From Clonostachys chloroleuca (taxonomy: Eukaryota; Ascomycota; Sordariomycetes; Hypocreales; Bionectriaceae): DNA of 64,000 bases. Location of the stretch: positions 24,676,001 to 24,740,000 of the forward strand of contig JBANAY010000003.1 of the NCBI GenBank assembly GCA_037952775.1, in the 5' to 3' direction. The position numbers and the translations under genes are program-made. The notes under the pieces are model-generated. The model saw only the letters and a list, made by a program, of their open reading frames with translations, was not told the DNA's origin and did no database searches. Shown here piece by piece: positions 50,282 to 60,752 of the stretch; position 1 is the stretch's first letter; every line of letters starts with the position of its first letter.

Positions 50282-52447
50282 TTAAACTACACATATCTCC
50301 TCCCAACTAATAGCACCATCCATAGCTTCCCCATACATTATTCCATGAACATATGCCGTTCCAATTAGGTTATAAGTATCCCCACACGGTCTCAAAATAA
50401 GGGGACATGGACAGCCATTCACGATCGCAATCATATCCGAGCATTCAACCTGCATTGGAACGTTGCAAATATGTCCTTGGCTGCCAATGGCGATTCTTCT
50501 GTTCAACATACTTCCGTCCATCCCCATAAGGAATCTAGAGGCATTATCCCTACACTCAGTCAACCTGTTGGCCATCAACTCTTCTGTGAACGCCTCTGGG
50601 TCGTTCAAATCTATGTTCAGAATCTGTGTTGTTAGATTTTCTAATCCTGTGAACGAAGGTATATGTCCTGAGGAATCAGACTTGGCGAGCTCGTTGATTC
50701 CCTGAAGGTCTTGAAGATACTTGTCTAACGCATCGCCACCGCCGGGAAAATGCTGCGCGATATTCTGTAGAATGTAGGCGCGAAACATGTCACCGTTTTG
50801 TAAATCGGGCCACTGAGCTGGATAGTTTCGCCCAACGGAGTTCATCAGAAGAGTCCTCCAAAAAGCTTCAACGCGGGACTCCCCAGTCCATGAGTAGATC
50901 GGGTCCAGCAATAAAAGGTCTTCAGCCCAACTATACCATCGCGGCCCAATGAGATCGGCAAGTGAAGCGCTCAGAGTTTCAACATGCCCAATCTTTATCG
51001 ATTCAGCGTACATGGTCGAGCCAGAAACGTGGATTCTTCTCCTTCCGACTTGGTTTAATTTTGAACTCGACTTGCAAACATCAAATTGCGGTCGAATCAA
51101 TGCCATAAGATCGAGACCGCGCCGTCTTGAAAAGTCCGGAACCCAAGACGGGAGATGATGGTTGCCGTCTTGCGGAGGGTCGTTGAGAGCCATCCAGACA
51201 GCCAGGCTATCTGTCTCTTCCGTGACTTGACTCATGAGTTGCTGGTACACCTGATGCGCGGTGACATGCGATGAGTACTCGGCTTGAATCTCATTTGGTT
51301 GAAGACCATCTTGCTCGACAATATGATTCACCAGCCCAAGTTGGCCAAATACTTTGTCTCTCGGGTCTGAAGCGTCTGTCCATCGATTGACCATGCAGAA
51401 ATACATCAGCCAGGATGAGGCACTTGGGAATTTAGCCCCAGTAAGAGATTTCATCTCATCAAGCAGCGTATCGTCGGCAGTTCCTTGAGATCTCTCCAGA
51501 TATCGTTGTCGGCTATGATATAACTGAAAGGCATTTGTAAAAGGGTCAGAAATAGCCCAATCTCTTTCCAATCTCTCTTGCTGATTGAGAGGGTCATGAT
51601 ATTCCGCCGCGTTTATGGAGTTAAGTTTGCCAACCTTAGCGACTTGGCCAACGAAAGAAATATGCCCAAGGTCCACCCATGGTAAGGCATTATGTCCCCA
51701 GAACAAGACAACTTTTTTCGTTGATAGAGTGACTTCTTGTATGATCCAGACTCTGTTGAACCAACGATGCTCGAAGAACTGTGTCAATGGCTTCCATGCC
51801 TTGGCATCGTCAATCCTTGGCAGACCATGACTTTCCCAGAACTCAGGTGGCGGAGGGGAACCATTGGGGAAGTGTTTATAATAAGGCATTAAATCTGCTG
51901 CTGGTACCTTCAGCATCTTGTCAAAGAACCCAAGGGTTTCCCAACTCCCCGGGTTGGACTGGCCGAGCCAAACTGCCGTGGTTTGTGCTCGCATGAATAT
52001 TTGGTCCATAATGCTCACTTGAGCAGCTCGTTCAGCGATGTCACCTTGGTTGATACAAATAGCATCGATCCATAAATGCTGAACGTCATCATTAAACTCC
52101 CAAAACCATAGCAGGCTGGACAGAGCCTCTTTCAAATTTCTGAGGACGTGAAACTGCTGGTTATTGACGTAGATGGGGAAGTGCTGCTGATATGCCTTGA
52201 TCACGCCGGGACTCTGATTATGGGGATGACCCCAAGTGTAGGAAAGAGCAACGAACTTGGGCAAATTGTGGATGGGATAAGCAGAGAGCACAAGTCTGGG
52301 GCTCTGGAGACCAAAGGTGTACCACTTTGGCTTGATGAATTGGACGAGTCGGATACTGTCCCGGCCAAGAGCATCAGGATATGCGAAGGGACTTCTCGCT
52401 ACGCATCTCGAAACGACAGACCATATCTTGGAGAAAAATGCCCCCAT
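50282..52447 (-). CDS. heterokaryon incompatibility (HET) domain protein
   Basis: A single exon of 721 aa from ATG 52447 (MGAFFSKIWSVVSRCVARS); the frame is open a further 35 codons upstream but without an ATG. The HET domain is unmistakable: FVALSYTWGHP near residue 70, HLWIDAICINQGDIAERAAQ near 140, and IMDQIFMRAQTTAVWLGQSN after it, then the typical downstream WFNRVWIIQEV and a roughly 300-residue variable region. HET domains are TIR-related effector domains in fungal vegetative incompatibility and NLR pathways; many family members have no known trigger. No signal peptide; probably cytosolic. The frame is intact over its full length, unlike the neighbouring accessory genes. Confidence 0.93.
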   Translation of the reverse strand: MGAFFSKIWSVVSRCVARSPFAYPDALGRDSIRLVQFIKPKWYTFGLQSPRLVLSAYPIHNLPKFVALSYTWGHPHNQSPGVIKAYQQHFPIYVNNQQFHVLRNLKEALSSLLWFWEFNDDVQHLWIDAICINQGDIAERAAQVSIMDQIFMRAQTTAVWLGQSNPGSWETLGFFDKMLKVPAADLMPYYKHFPNGSPPPPEFWESHGLPRIDDAKAWKPLTQFFEHRWFNRVWIIQEVTLSTKKVVLFWGHNALPWVDLGHISFVGQVAKVGKLNSINAAEYHDPLNQQERLERDWAISDPFTNAFQLYHSRQRYLERSQGTADDTLLDEMKSLTGAKFPSASSWLMYFCMVNRWTDASDPRDKVFGQLGLVNHIVEQDGLQPNEIQAEYSSHVTAHQVYQQLMSQVTEETDSLAVWMALNDPPQDGNHHLPSWVPDFSRRRGLDLMALIRPQFDVCKSSSKLNQVGRRRIHVSGSTMYAESIKIGHVETLSASLADLIGPRWYSWAEDLLLLDPIYSWTGESRVEAFWRTLLMNSVGRNYPAQWPDLQNGDMFRAYILQNIAQHFPGGGDALDKYLQDLQGINELAKSDSSGHIPSFTGLENLTTQILNIDLNDPEAFTEELMANRLTECRDNASRFLMGMDGSMLNRRIAIGSQGHICNVPMQVECSDMIAIVNGCPCPLILRPCGDTYNLIGTAYVHGIMYGEAMDGAISWEEICVV

Positions 52448-52797
52448 AATAACCCGTGGATTCCAATGGGAGGAGGCATGGATAGGGATTATGGAAAGTG
52501 TGCATGAGGTCGCGCCCAGCACTTGGTGGCGATGCTGAAACTCATGCTCCACTGCGGCTGAGCAAGCATGTGACAGGGGACCTGTTGTTCATATCCTTCT
52601 ACTCGCCGCTTAGTGGTCTTTTACTGTTTTAGTATCATAGAGGTTTTTCTTTCGCAGACTCCATCACTAGTCTCGTGAGGATGCCCGTTGAAGACATCCT
52701 CGCGAGATGTACTCCGACAAATCCATCAATGAATGTTCATGCTATTTAGCAAGAGAATTATATTTAGACATAAGGAACTCGGCAACCATCTGTTTAT
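52448..52797. other. intergenic
   Basis: 350 bp containing the HET gene promoter and the 5' flank of the tRNA gene. No coding signal. Confidence 0.35.
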
Positions 52798-52889
52798 GGG
52801 CGAATGGTTTAGTGGTATAATACTCCCTTAGCATTTGACGAAGTCCAATATCTTGGGAGTGGTCCAGGGTTCGATTCCCTGTTCGTCCA
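52798..52889 (+). tRNA. tRNA-Ala (AGC) with a 20-nt intron
   Basis: The cloverleaf can be drawn by hand. Acceptor GGGCGAA pairs with TTCGTCC and includes the G3-U70 pair that is the identity element of alanine tRNA. The D arm begins GTTTAGTGGT. Anticodon stem CTCCC/GGGAG encloses the loop TTAGCA + T with anticodon AGC at 52830-52832. The T arm is CAGGG-TTCGATT-CCCTG and the discriminator is A at 52889. A 20-nt intron sits one base 3' of the anticodon, the canonical position, at about 52834-52853. A T5 run at 52892-52896 is a suitable RNA polymerase III terminator. Confidence 0.93.
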
Positions 52890-52891
52890 AA

Positions 52892-52896
52892 TTTTT
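52892..52896 (+). terminator. Pol III terminator of tRNA-Ala
   Basis: TTTTT three bases after the mature tRNA end, the standard RNA polymerase III stop. Confidence 0.8.
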
Positions 52897-53726
52897 GCCC
52901 AACCAGTCAATCACTTGTGCGTAAAGCGCAATGGCAAGTATGGGAGTTTTTTTCTTTGGCGTATTTACGTTACTTTAAGTAACCATCTTTACAGATCAAG
53001 TTTCATGTTTGAATGGGAAGCTATATATATATTGAAGTGAAGCTAGAATCGTTCTACTGTGGTCTAGTAGAGACTTGGGATGCAAAGCAACCTTATCCCA
53101 TACACATCTTACGAGGCGAAGGACAGTAAAAGTAAAGTCCCTACACAGTAATCGATCATGTATTGAAGCTCGGGCTCCTGAAATTGGCACTACGTCGGAA
53201 GTAGCTCTAAGAGTCCAATTTATTGGCGACACTGAAAGGAAAACAGGGCAGAAAATCATACGCAGCGCATATTGGAAGATGTTCGATGGGCACCATAGGT
53301 CAATATAGGGTATTTGCTTTGGTGGATGATCACTTGATGCTAGGATTGATTCTGTCTGGGAGGCCAACAATAACTCGTGGGAGCTCAGCTGGGATGTAAG
53401 ACACGGTCTCGACCTGACTGCGCCTGTACACCAACTCATGTGATAGGTCCAAGATGCCAGCTTGGTGGGCCACCCCTTGCTCCAGCCGCCGAAGTTCTAT
53501 TCAGCTCCCCACTCTCATCAACTGCCACGATATTTCCTCAATCCCATTCAAGCTTCCCTTCTACCATCGTTCTGTTTGACTCTAATAATAAGTCCTCATG
53601 GAACTAAGCGCCAACCCTGATCTTGTTTGCTACGGCGTATGCAATACATTCAACCTGCCGGCTTTTGGGTGGTGCTGGGCGGCGAGGCTTTAATCCTTGT
53701 CGGCTCCGGGCTGGCTGCCTCGCGTA
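52897..53726. other. intergenic
   Basis: Between the tRNA gene and the ENTH-EH-kinase gene. A 147-codon minus-strand frame (52996-53439) has no motif and is not called. The last 250 bp, rich in CA and CT, look like promoter and leader of the downstream gene. Confidence 0.4.
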
Positions 53727-56700
53727 ATGTCAGGGAAGCGGGATCCGTTTCTGTCCCTCCCGACCAAGAAATTGAAGAAAATACTTGGTTTTGGGCTCGA
53801 CGATGATGAAATACAATCCAAAGTACTTGAGGCTACGTCACGCAACAAAGCAATCAATGATCTCCCCAGTTTCAGTCAGGTCGTTCGATTGACCGGTTCT
53901 GGGTGAGTGGCACGTGAAATAATTTGACTCCTCGCTTGAGTTCAACCAGGCCCTAATCCAAGTCTTACTCAAATAGATCGGACAAGACGCTTAAAACATT
54001 AAAGGCAATCCACAGGGTCATCATAAGTGATGAATGGTATGTAGCATTTAAAGGTCTACAACTCCTGAATTACCTACTTCACTATGGTGGGGAAGCGGTC
54101 TTCCACTGGATTCTTGAGCATCTAAGAAGCCTAGAGGAACATGCACGAAACCTGGATGACTACCACCACAAACGAGTCCTTCAAGAACAGTTAAGGACTA
54201 TCCGGGTACTTGTCGAGGACAATTGGCAGCTCGAGAAGGAACGAGAAGATACCTCACACAATGGATGGCTGGATAAAGTCACTAGACCACCTCCAGCGCG
54301 CCTAGGTCCGGGGTACAAGGCCGTTGGGTTTCCTACTGCGGACAGGGGCGGAAACTTAAGGACTCAGAGGAAAGACCTCTCGGTAACGCGTCTAGATCTC
54401 ACCGCGGACAGATCTGGAGAAACACACCGCAAGATGGCGCCAAAATTAACCCTACAGGCCATTCATATGCTACTAGTATGTCAGTCAATCATAGAGTTTC
54501 TACAGACAAACGGGGACAAACTGTTGTTCTCCAGGGAGCGCGACGCAGGGCTATGGAAGGCATTTCTGAGCGAAATTTCCAAGCACGGTACTTACAGCAT
54601 GAACCTATGCCGAAAAGAGCTTGCCCAATACTTTCAAGACATCGAGCGAGATCCATCAGAGAAGCTCCACCGATTGGGTGGCTCAATACTGGAGAGAGCC
54701 ATAAAGGAAATGCGAGACCTGTCACTCTCCCTTGGAAGCTGCGTCAACTCCGGAGCTGTGTGCTTTTTTACCGACGATAAGTTGGGGCTCGCCTTTTATC
54801 GTCTTTTCAGCGAATCAGGGGATGAAAGATTCGATTATGTGGACGAGTGGGAGGCGCAAATTAACGGGATTGAAGCAAGAAATAGGGACAGTATTTTGGG
54901 CGATATGAATGAGGTGGAGAAACGGGACCTGCAATTTCGACGAACCCATCTCGATCTCGCGGTGGCAATGAGGAAGATAGCAGCGCAATTTGCCGACTTC
55001 GCGCGAAGGTCCTCACAGAACTTCGAGGAGCTTTACGCCTCAAAACCATCTGGGTCAAGAACGGCTGCCCGAACACAGACCCGTCGTGAAGGGCCAAGTG
55101 AAGAACCAAACCTGACGTTTCTCACTGCCTCGCAGGCCTCGGAATATAAGTCGAGGTTTACTACTCTTGCGGACGAGGGTTCACACGTTATATCCAGAGA
55201 AAAGACTACAAAAGCCATACAGAGATTAAATATTCATCCACGCTCGGTGGCACATATTTGGCAAGCTGTTGGGGATGTGACCTCGTCAAATGAGCTCTAT
55301 TTTCCTGAGTTTGCCTTGGCTATGTATCTCGGCAATGAACTGCGCGAGGGCAGGTCTATACCGTTGAAGTTGCCGCCAACTTTCAAGAAAAATGTTGAGG
55401 ACCGAGTCAGTTTCGTCGTGGCGAACATTGCCCAGAGCACTTCGAATACTTGGGCTACTAAATACCGATAGAACACGGATAAGAATGGCCAGCCGGAGGG
55501 AGAGGAGGAGCACCCAAGTGCGCAGCTTCCGCAAGGTGCTGAACTTCAAAGAAGAATCAATGAAGTCCGTGAAAACGTGAAACGCGCTATAACTGAAATG
55601 ACTGAAGGGGATCATTGCTATGTTTCCGGCGATGAGGAAGATCAGCCAAGTCCAACTCAGCTTTGGGTTTGGAAAGATGTTGAACTTGGGAGAAGAATAA
55701 ACGAAGTCAGTGACCAAGTGAGACGCGCTTTGATTGAAATGACTGACGGGGAGCACGCTTATGTTTCCGACGAGGAGGCGGGTGAATCGCATACACTGGG
55801 GCTTTCTTGGACACCAAGCCGGGGAAGCAGTATTAGAGAGACTCACCGAACGAACGACCAAGAGACTGAAATCTCCGAATATATGGAATTGCAGACTACG
55901 ATAAGGGACACAAAAGGAGACGCTTTGGAAGCAGAGGGGAGACGACAGGTCGAAGCCGCAGCTGAACATGAGTTTGAACAACGACGACAATTCGAAGAGG
56001 AAGAAAGACGGATCCTTGACGCTGCAGCTAAGGCCGAAGCTGTAGAACGAGCGGAAGCGCAACAGAAACAAGAGGTGGAAATCCAACGGCAACAAGAAGC
56101 CAGGTTGGGGGATTAAGAGGGCTGGGATGAGTCAACTGGCGAACTGTTTCTCGACAGTGTGGAGAATCTTGTGATGCTGAGGGAAGAACCCGAAAGAAAC
56201 ATCACAGCAAGCACCTCCGAGGGTGATAATTCACAACTAGCATACATTTCACCACAATATGGGCGGCCGAAAACTTTCGAGAAGGATTCCCTGAGACAGA
56301 GTTTGACCAAGGGAAGAGAAACCCTTAATCCTTCGATGGGAGAGGGCACAGCAACAAGGACACTGTTGGTGCCAAGCGGGCGATAGAGAGATATCGTCAA
56401 CTACCGAGATAATCTATGAAGATTGAAGCCCGCAGCCCAGCCTGTTCGAACGCACATACAATTCACTAGTAAATACAATCAGGAATTCCGTGGAAGCCGG
56501 ACCGGCCGCGAATGCAGAAATAAGGTTCAATAACCGGGAGGGCCGGTATGAACTATCGCGAACTAAGGCTCTGACGATCAAACCTAATACCGAGCTATCG
56601 GCGCGGTCCCGATAGCCCGAAGAGCGTTCTGATCCTATCAAACGCGCACGTTGAAGGAAGATCATGAACTCGGCCTTATGGATATGAAGATCCCTAGTAA

Positions 56701-58317
56701 TTCATATACTAAAAGGATGCTTGAATAACCTCATAAGACCGAGACCGGGCTACTCTCACGAGAATACGAACAAGGGATTCCCGAGGATATAAGGGGCCAC
56801 GGATCCCCTCTGTAATTACTAGTTAGAATCAACAGTCTCAATATATCCCTTTTACCTGTATAACTGGAAGCTGTTGGTGGTGACACCAACAGACACAGAT
56901 GCCCCAACACCGGCAGATGGAGTTATTAGGGCATCAGGACGATAGAAATCAGACGCTATCTCCACAGCTAAGAATACAACGACAACAGACGCCGAATTCA
57001 GATCTGAGCAGCATCAGCAGTAGTAGGACTATTCCTGATCTCGTTCGCGACTCGAAGCTCGAGACGGACTTTGCCCCTAATGGCCAAGTCGTTCGCCATG
57101 TTTCGTACGCAACCAACCCCAGAATGCGCCGACACCGTGTGCGGAAGGAAGAAATATGGGAGAGACAGAGTGAGCTGGGGAGCGGTGCTTTTGGGCGAGT
57201 GTGGCTAGAGAAGTGCGCCACCGGAGATGACATTGGGAAGCTTCGTGCTGTCAAAGAGATTACCAAGCTCCAGCGCCAAAGCAGGAGCAGCGAGATCGAT
57301 TACAACCGGGAGTTGGAGGCCATTGCTAAATTCTCCCATAAGAAGGTAGGCCAGCACTTGATAATGCTCAAGCATGACACGTTTAGCACTTTTATGCTAA
57401 TAGGCCAATTGTAGTACGTCCATTGCTTTGTGCAGTCATTTGGGTGGTATGAGAGTGAGGAAGCAATATTTATCGCAATGGAGTACCTGGAACATGGTGA
57501 TCTCCAAAGTCACTTAGACAGACCATTTCCTGAAGATGAAGTGAGGGACATTGTATTCCAACTTCTCGAGGGTCTGAGTTTCATGCACGAGATGGCTTCG
57601 CTCACCGTGATTTAAAGCCAGCCGTGAGCTAAAAGCCCTTGTAAATCTCAGCGTATGAGAAACGAGCTAACCAGAATAGAATATTCTCGCCTCCGAGCAC
57701 TCACCAAATTGGTGGGTCAAGATCAGTGATTTCGGGATTTCCAAGAGAGCCGAGGAGGAGGCCACTGCGTTCCGCACACTCGTAGGAACTCGCGGATACA
57801 TTGCTCCCGAGGTCATGGGCATTTATTGCCCAGAGGATATTGCTACGATTGCGGACTCATCAAGTCTGTACACCGTGGCTGTTGATCTGTGGGCGTTGGG
57901 GGCGATAATGTTTAAATTGCTCACGCATGAAAACGTTTTTGCCGAGCCTCTTGAGTTGGCGAGATATGTCACCGCCAGACGGCCCTTCCTCAAGGCTCTG
58001 GTCTCGGAGAAAGGGGCAAGTGAGGCGTGTATGAGTTTCCTCGAACAAGCGATGGCGCACTCACCATCCTCCCGTCCGACCTCCTCCCAAGCTTTGGCAC
58101 ATGAATGGCTGGCAGATTTATCGAATCCAGCATACTCTTCAGAGGAATTCCCCGACACTATGTAAGTAAAGTCCCCCTAGGGAAAATATCTGCTAGATAC
58201 GGTCTAACGAACATAATTACTAGGTCTCCCTCCACAGGTGGGCTCTCCACAGGGCCATTCACGCCTGTTCCAGGCGAGTCCACTGCTAGTGCAGCGTGGC
58301 CGTCGACATTCTCATAA
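53727..58317 (+). pseudogene. ENTH-EH-coiled coil-Ser/Thr kinase gene, interrupted by a solo LTR
   Basis: Exon path: 53727-53902, 53977-55405, 55472-56363, [LTR], 56897-57345, 57415-57623, 57680-58161, 58224-58317 (about 1,240 codons). Exons 1-2 encode an ENTH domain (IQSKVLEATSRN, FKGLQLLNYLLHYGGEAVFH, RVLQEQLRTIRVLVEDNW), then about 200 unfamiliar residues, then an EH domain (FLTASQASEYKSRFTTLADE, SVAHIWQAVGD, LYFPEFALAMYLGNELREG). A Glu/Arg-rich coiled coil follows (HEFEQRRQFEEEERRIL). The kinase has a glycine loop (LGSGAFGRVW), VAIK-type Lys (RAVKEI), catalytic AHRDLKPANIL, ISDFGISK and YIAPEV. The TAG at 55469 falls at the end of a fitting 66-nt intron (GTCAGT, TACTAAAT). Remaining damage: an in-frame TAA at 56114 (a weak 54-nt intron could remove it), the LTR, and one missing base near 57592 just before the HRD motif. 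ENTH and EH modules bind lipids and NPF motifs in endocytosis, so a kinase acting on endocytic coats is the inferred ancestral role. Confidence 0.78.
56364..56891. mobile_element. solo LTR (Ty1/copia-like) with 5-bp target duplication
   Basis: 528 bp starting TGTTGGTG and ending CACCAACA, a perfect 8-bp terminal inverted repeat with the TG...CA ends of a long terminal repeat. It is flanked on both sides by GACAC (56359-56363 and 56892-56896), the 5-bp duplication made by retroviral-type integrases. No internal gag/pol lies next to it, so it is the product of recombination between the two LTRs of a former element. The family (copia or gypsy) cannot be proven without the internal part. It sits between the coiled coil and the kinase of the host gene. 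Confidence 0.92.
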
Positions 58318-60752
58318 TATGCCTAGGAAGGTCATAAGGAGAATTAGGCGCAATCTTCAGCTAGTCTAATGTAACACAGTGACAGTGCGGCTGACGATTT
58401 GCCGAAAAGGGGCAGTCTCTAGCCAGCATCATGCCTGCTTGCGAGTGTCGGAGGGCACTTGGTGTGAGGTAATAATCATCATAAAGGTGATTAATCATCC
58501 ATGGCAGGTGATTTAGAGAGTATTCTTGCTGTTATCGCCGTAAATACGGCTCTGTACTGCTCTCTGGAGCATTTGTCACGATGTAAATAAAGTTATCGGC
58601 GGCAAGCATCTAGCTAGTGCTGTCCTCATGTGGATACAGGCCCTTAAGCCGAAGAAAGCCTTCCTCTGCTAAGGGCCCCTGCAAAGCTCCCATCGAATTG
58701 ACCTTGGTCCAGAATGGTGAGAGGGCACTATGAATCCATAATTGGACAAAAGAAGGTGCTTCGGTTCTTCTAGTGAGCCGCTAGAAAGATTTAAGTAGCG
58801 ACTAAGCTCCCCACTGTGTGGATGCAATGCCTGTGCCGACATAAACCGTGCAGATGGTCCCCTTGAACGAACTTGAAGGCTGAGCAGCGCCAACACGAGC
58901 TGGGTGTGGTTGATTACTTTGCCGTACAAATTTGAATGACAGCACGGACATTTGCCTAGTTATCGTTCAGGATAGAGATGGTATGGTACGAGCTGGCTGG
59001 GAAACAATAATGGTTCGAGTAGAGAAGAAACGGTGTTGACCTATGATGCCATATTCAACGGGGCCCCCGACAGATGGTGACGGGGTAGCTCCCGCTATTG
59101 GTCCTGTACATTATGCTTTTCCCCCTCGAACAAATTTTCTCTCACCAAGGCTATTGCTAGTGTGGGGAAACATTTGGAGAATGGCTGCTGATTGTGCCAG
59201 AGCGTGGCGAGATCCGAGCCATGAGTCGTTCTCGGCGCGCCCTCGGCATGCTAGTCTAATGAGAACGGCTGGAGGCGTTCTTGGCAGCTGAGAGATCATC
59301 TTACTCGGGCAATCGCCAAAAGTGTAAAACACTGTTGGTAGCCAATAGCCACAACAGGTGATTAATACCTTGCTTGCTCATCAGCATGAACACATAGAAC
59401 TTATGTCCTCCACAATTTTGGGGCCATTCCCTGTTGACCGTGGACCATCCAGATAAAAAGATATCGAGAGATAGTGGAATGCAGATCTTGTTTGTTATTG
59501 ATGTGTGTAATAGCGGGCCATCCGACCTTGCCAACCAGCAGCGACCCATGTGTAGCCATTTTATCACATCAGCTTTGCAATCAAATTCTGTTTCCCCAAT
59601 CCTGCAGCTCCTGGTGCTCCACACAGTACGTAGTATGAAAGGAATCGGCTCAAGCCTGGTAAAAGGAGCGGCCAGCTCGGAAGTAGACACTGTAGTGGTG
59701 GAGAATCTTTCTCCACCACTCTGAGATTGCGTCGTTCTCCATGGCTTGGCCGCTGACAGTCCGGAAGCGGCCACAATGATTCATTGCCGGAACTGGCTTG
59801 GCGGCCAAGACGGAACATCCATTCCTCGACACTCATCTGCCGTCTGCCTGTGATGGGCTTCTGGTTGAGTATCGCAGCCGAGGAGGGAGGGGAAGAATAG
59901 GGGGAAGGAGGAGAAGAACAAGCGACAATAGAGGGAGGCAGCCAGGCAACCGTCTTGTTGGTGTGTGCACAGACACTTCTTCCGGGCCTTCCCCCAGGTC
60001 ACCTCATCACGTTTGTGCCGCTGGATGGATACCATTGAGTAATGGAAAATTCTGACTTTGGGGTTCTCCCTCTTCCCCCGCAAAGAACCCCAGGGCCAGT
60101 ACGTAATGAGATGAAGATAATTGAATCTCAGTCGGCGGCCACATGCTTCTTGCACTCTGTCCTCAGCTGGTCATTTCTCCTCGTCACCAAAAGGCGTGGT
60201 TGACAAGTTGCCCGGCCGGCATCGTTCGATTCCTTCTCGAAGCCGCCAGAAAAAGTTGGAGAAGCCGCACTAGGCGGCATTGGGCGCACTTATTTACTAC
60301 GGCCGTAATATTACTGCGACACACGGTCACAGTGATCAACCATGGGGGAGGCTGCCTCCCACCTCCGGTTATCGGTTACGACGGACCAGTCCTCGGCTTA
60401 TGTCGAGGGTCCCGCCACTGGGCTGGCTCTATCTGGGCGCCCCCTTGCGCTAGTTTGTAACGTTGGCTGTGTGGAGGAATGGTCAAGTATGGCTGCAGGG
60501 CGTACGTCGTAAGTACTATGTTTGCATTAGCTTCTTTGAACAAGGTTGATCTTCTCCCACTTCTAACCGTCGACCCGTTGTTTTCGGACTGGGTATAAAT
60601 CTCTCCCCATTGCCACTTTGGATGATCTGGTTTCCACTTCAACCATCCTGATAATTGCCTTGGGTTGCTGTCCTGGTGATAGTTCTGGTACCCATTTACC
60701 CACTTCCTAATAATTCTCCCCCAGACGGACATCTCCTAGCACCACCGCAATC
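58318..60752. other. long intergenic region and permease promoter
   Basis: 2.4 kb without a supported gene. Several short frames on both strands (for example 59301-59774 minus) have no motif and contradict each other. GATAA or its complement TTATC occurs at 60116-60120, 60369-60373 and 60650-60654 upstream of the permease. That is compatible with AreA-type nitrogen control but is also expected by chance. Confidence 0.4.

Noticed and set aside
52830..52832. tRNA-Gly reading of the tRNA gene
   Set aside because: The loop TTAGCA between CTCCC and GGGAG gives anticodon AGC, and the G3-U70 pair identifies alanine.
52996..53439. 147-codon minus-strand frame after the tRNA gene
   Set aside because: No motif and overlapped by plus-strand frames; kept as intergenic.
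57412..57414. In-frame TAG in the kinase part read as a nonsense mutation
   Set aside because: It is the acceptor end of a 69-nt intron (57346-57414) with GTAGGC donor and a CTAAT branch; removing it restores FSHKK-YVHCFVQSFGW.
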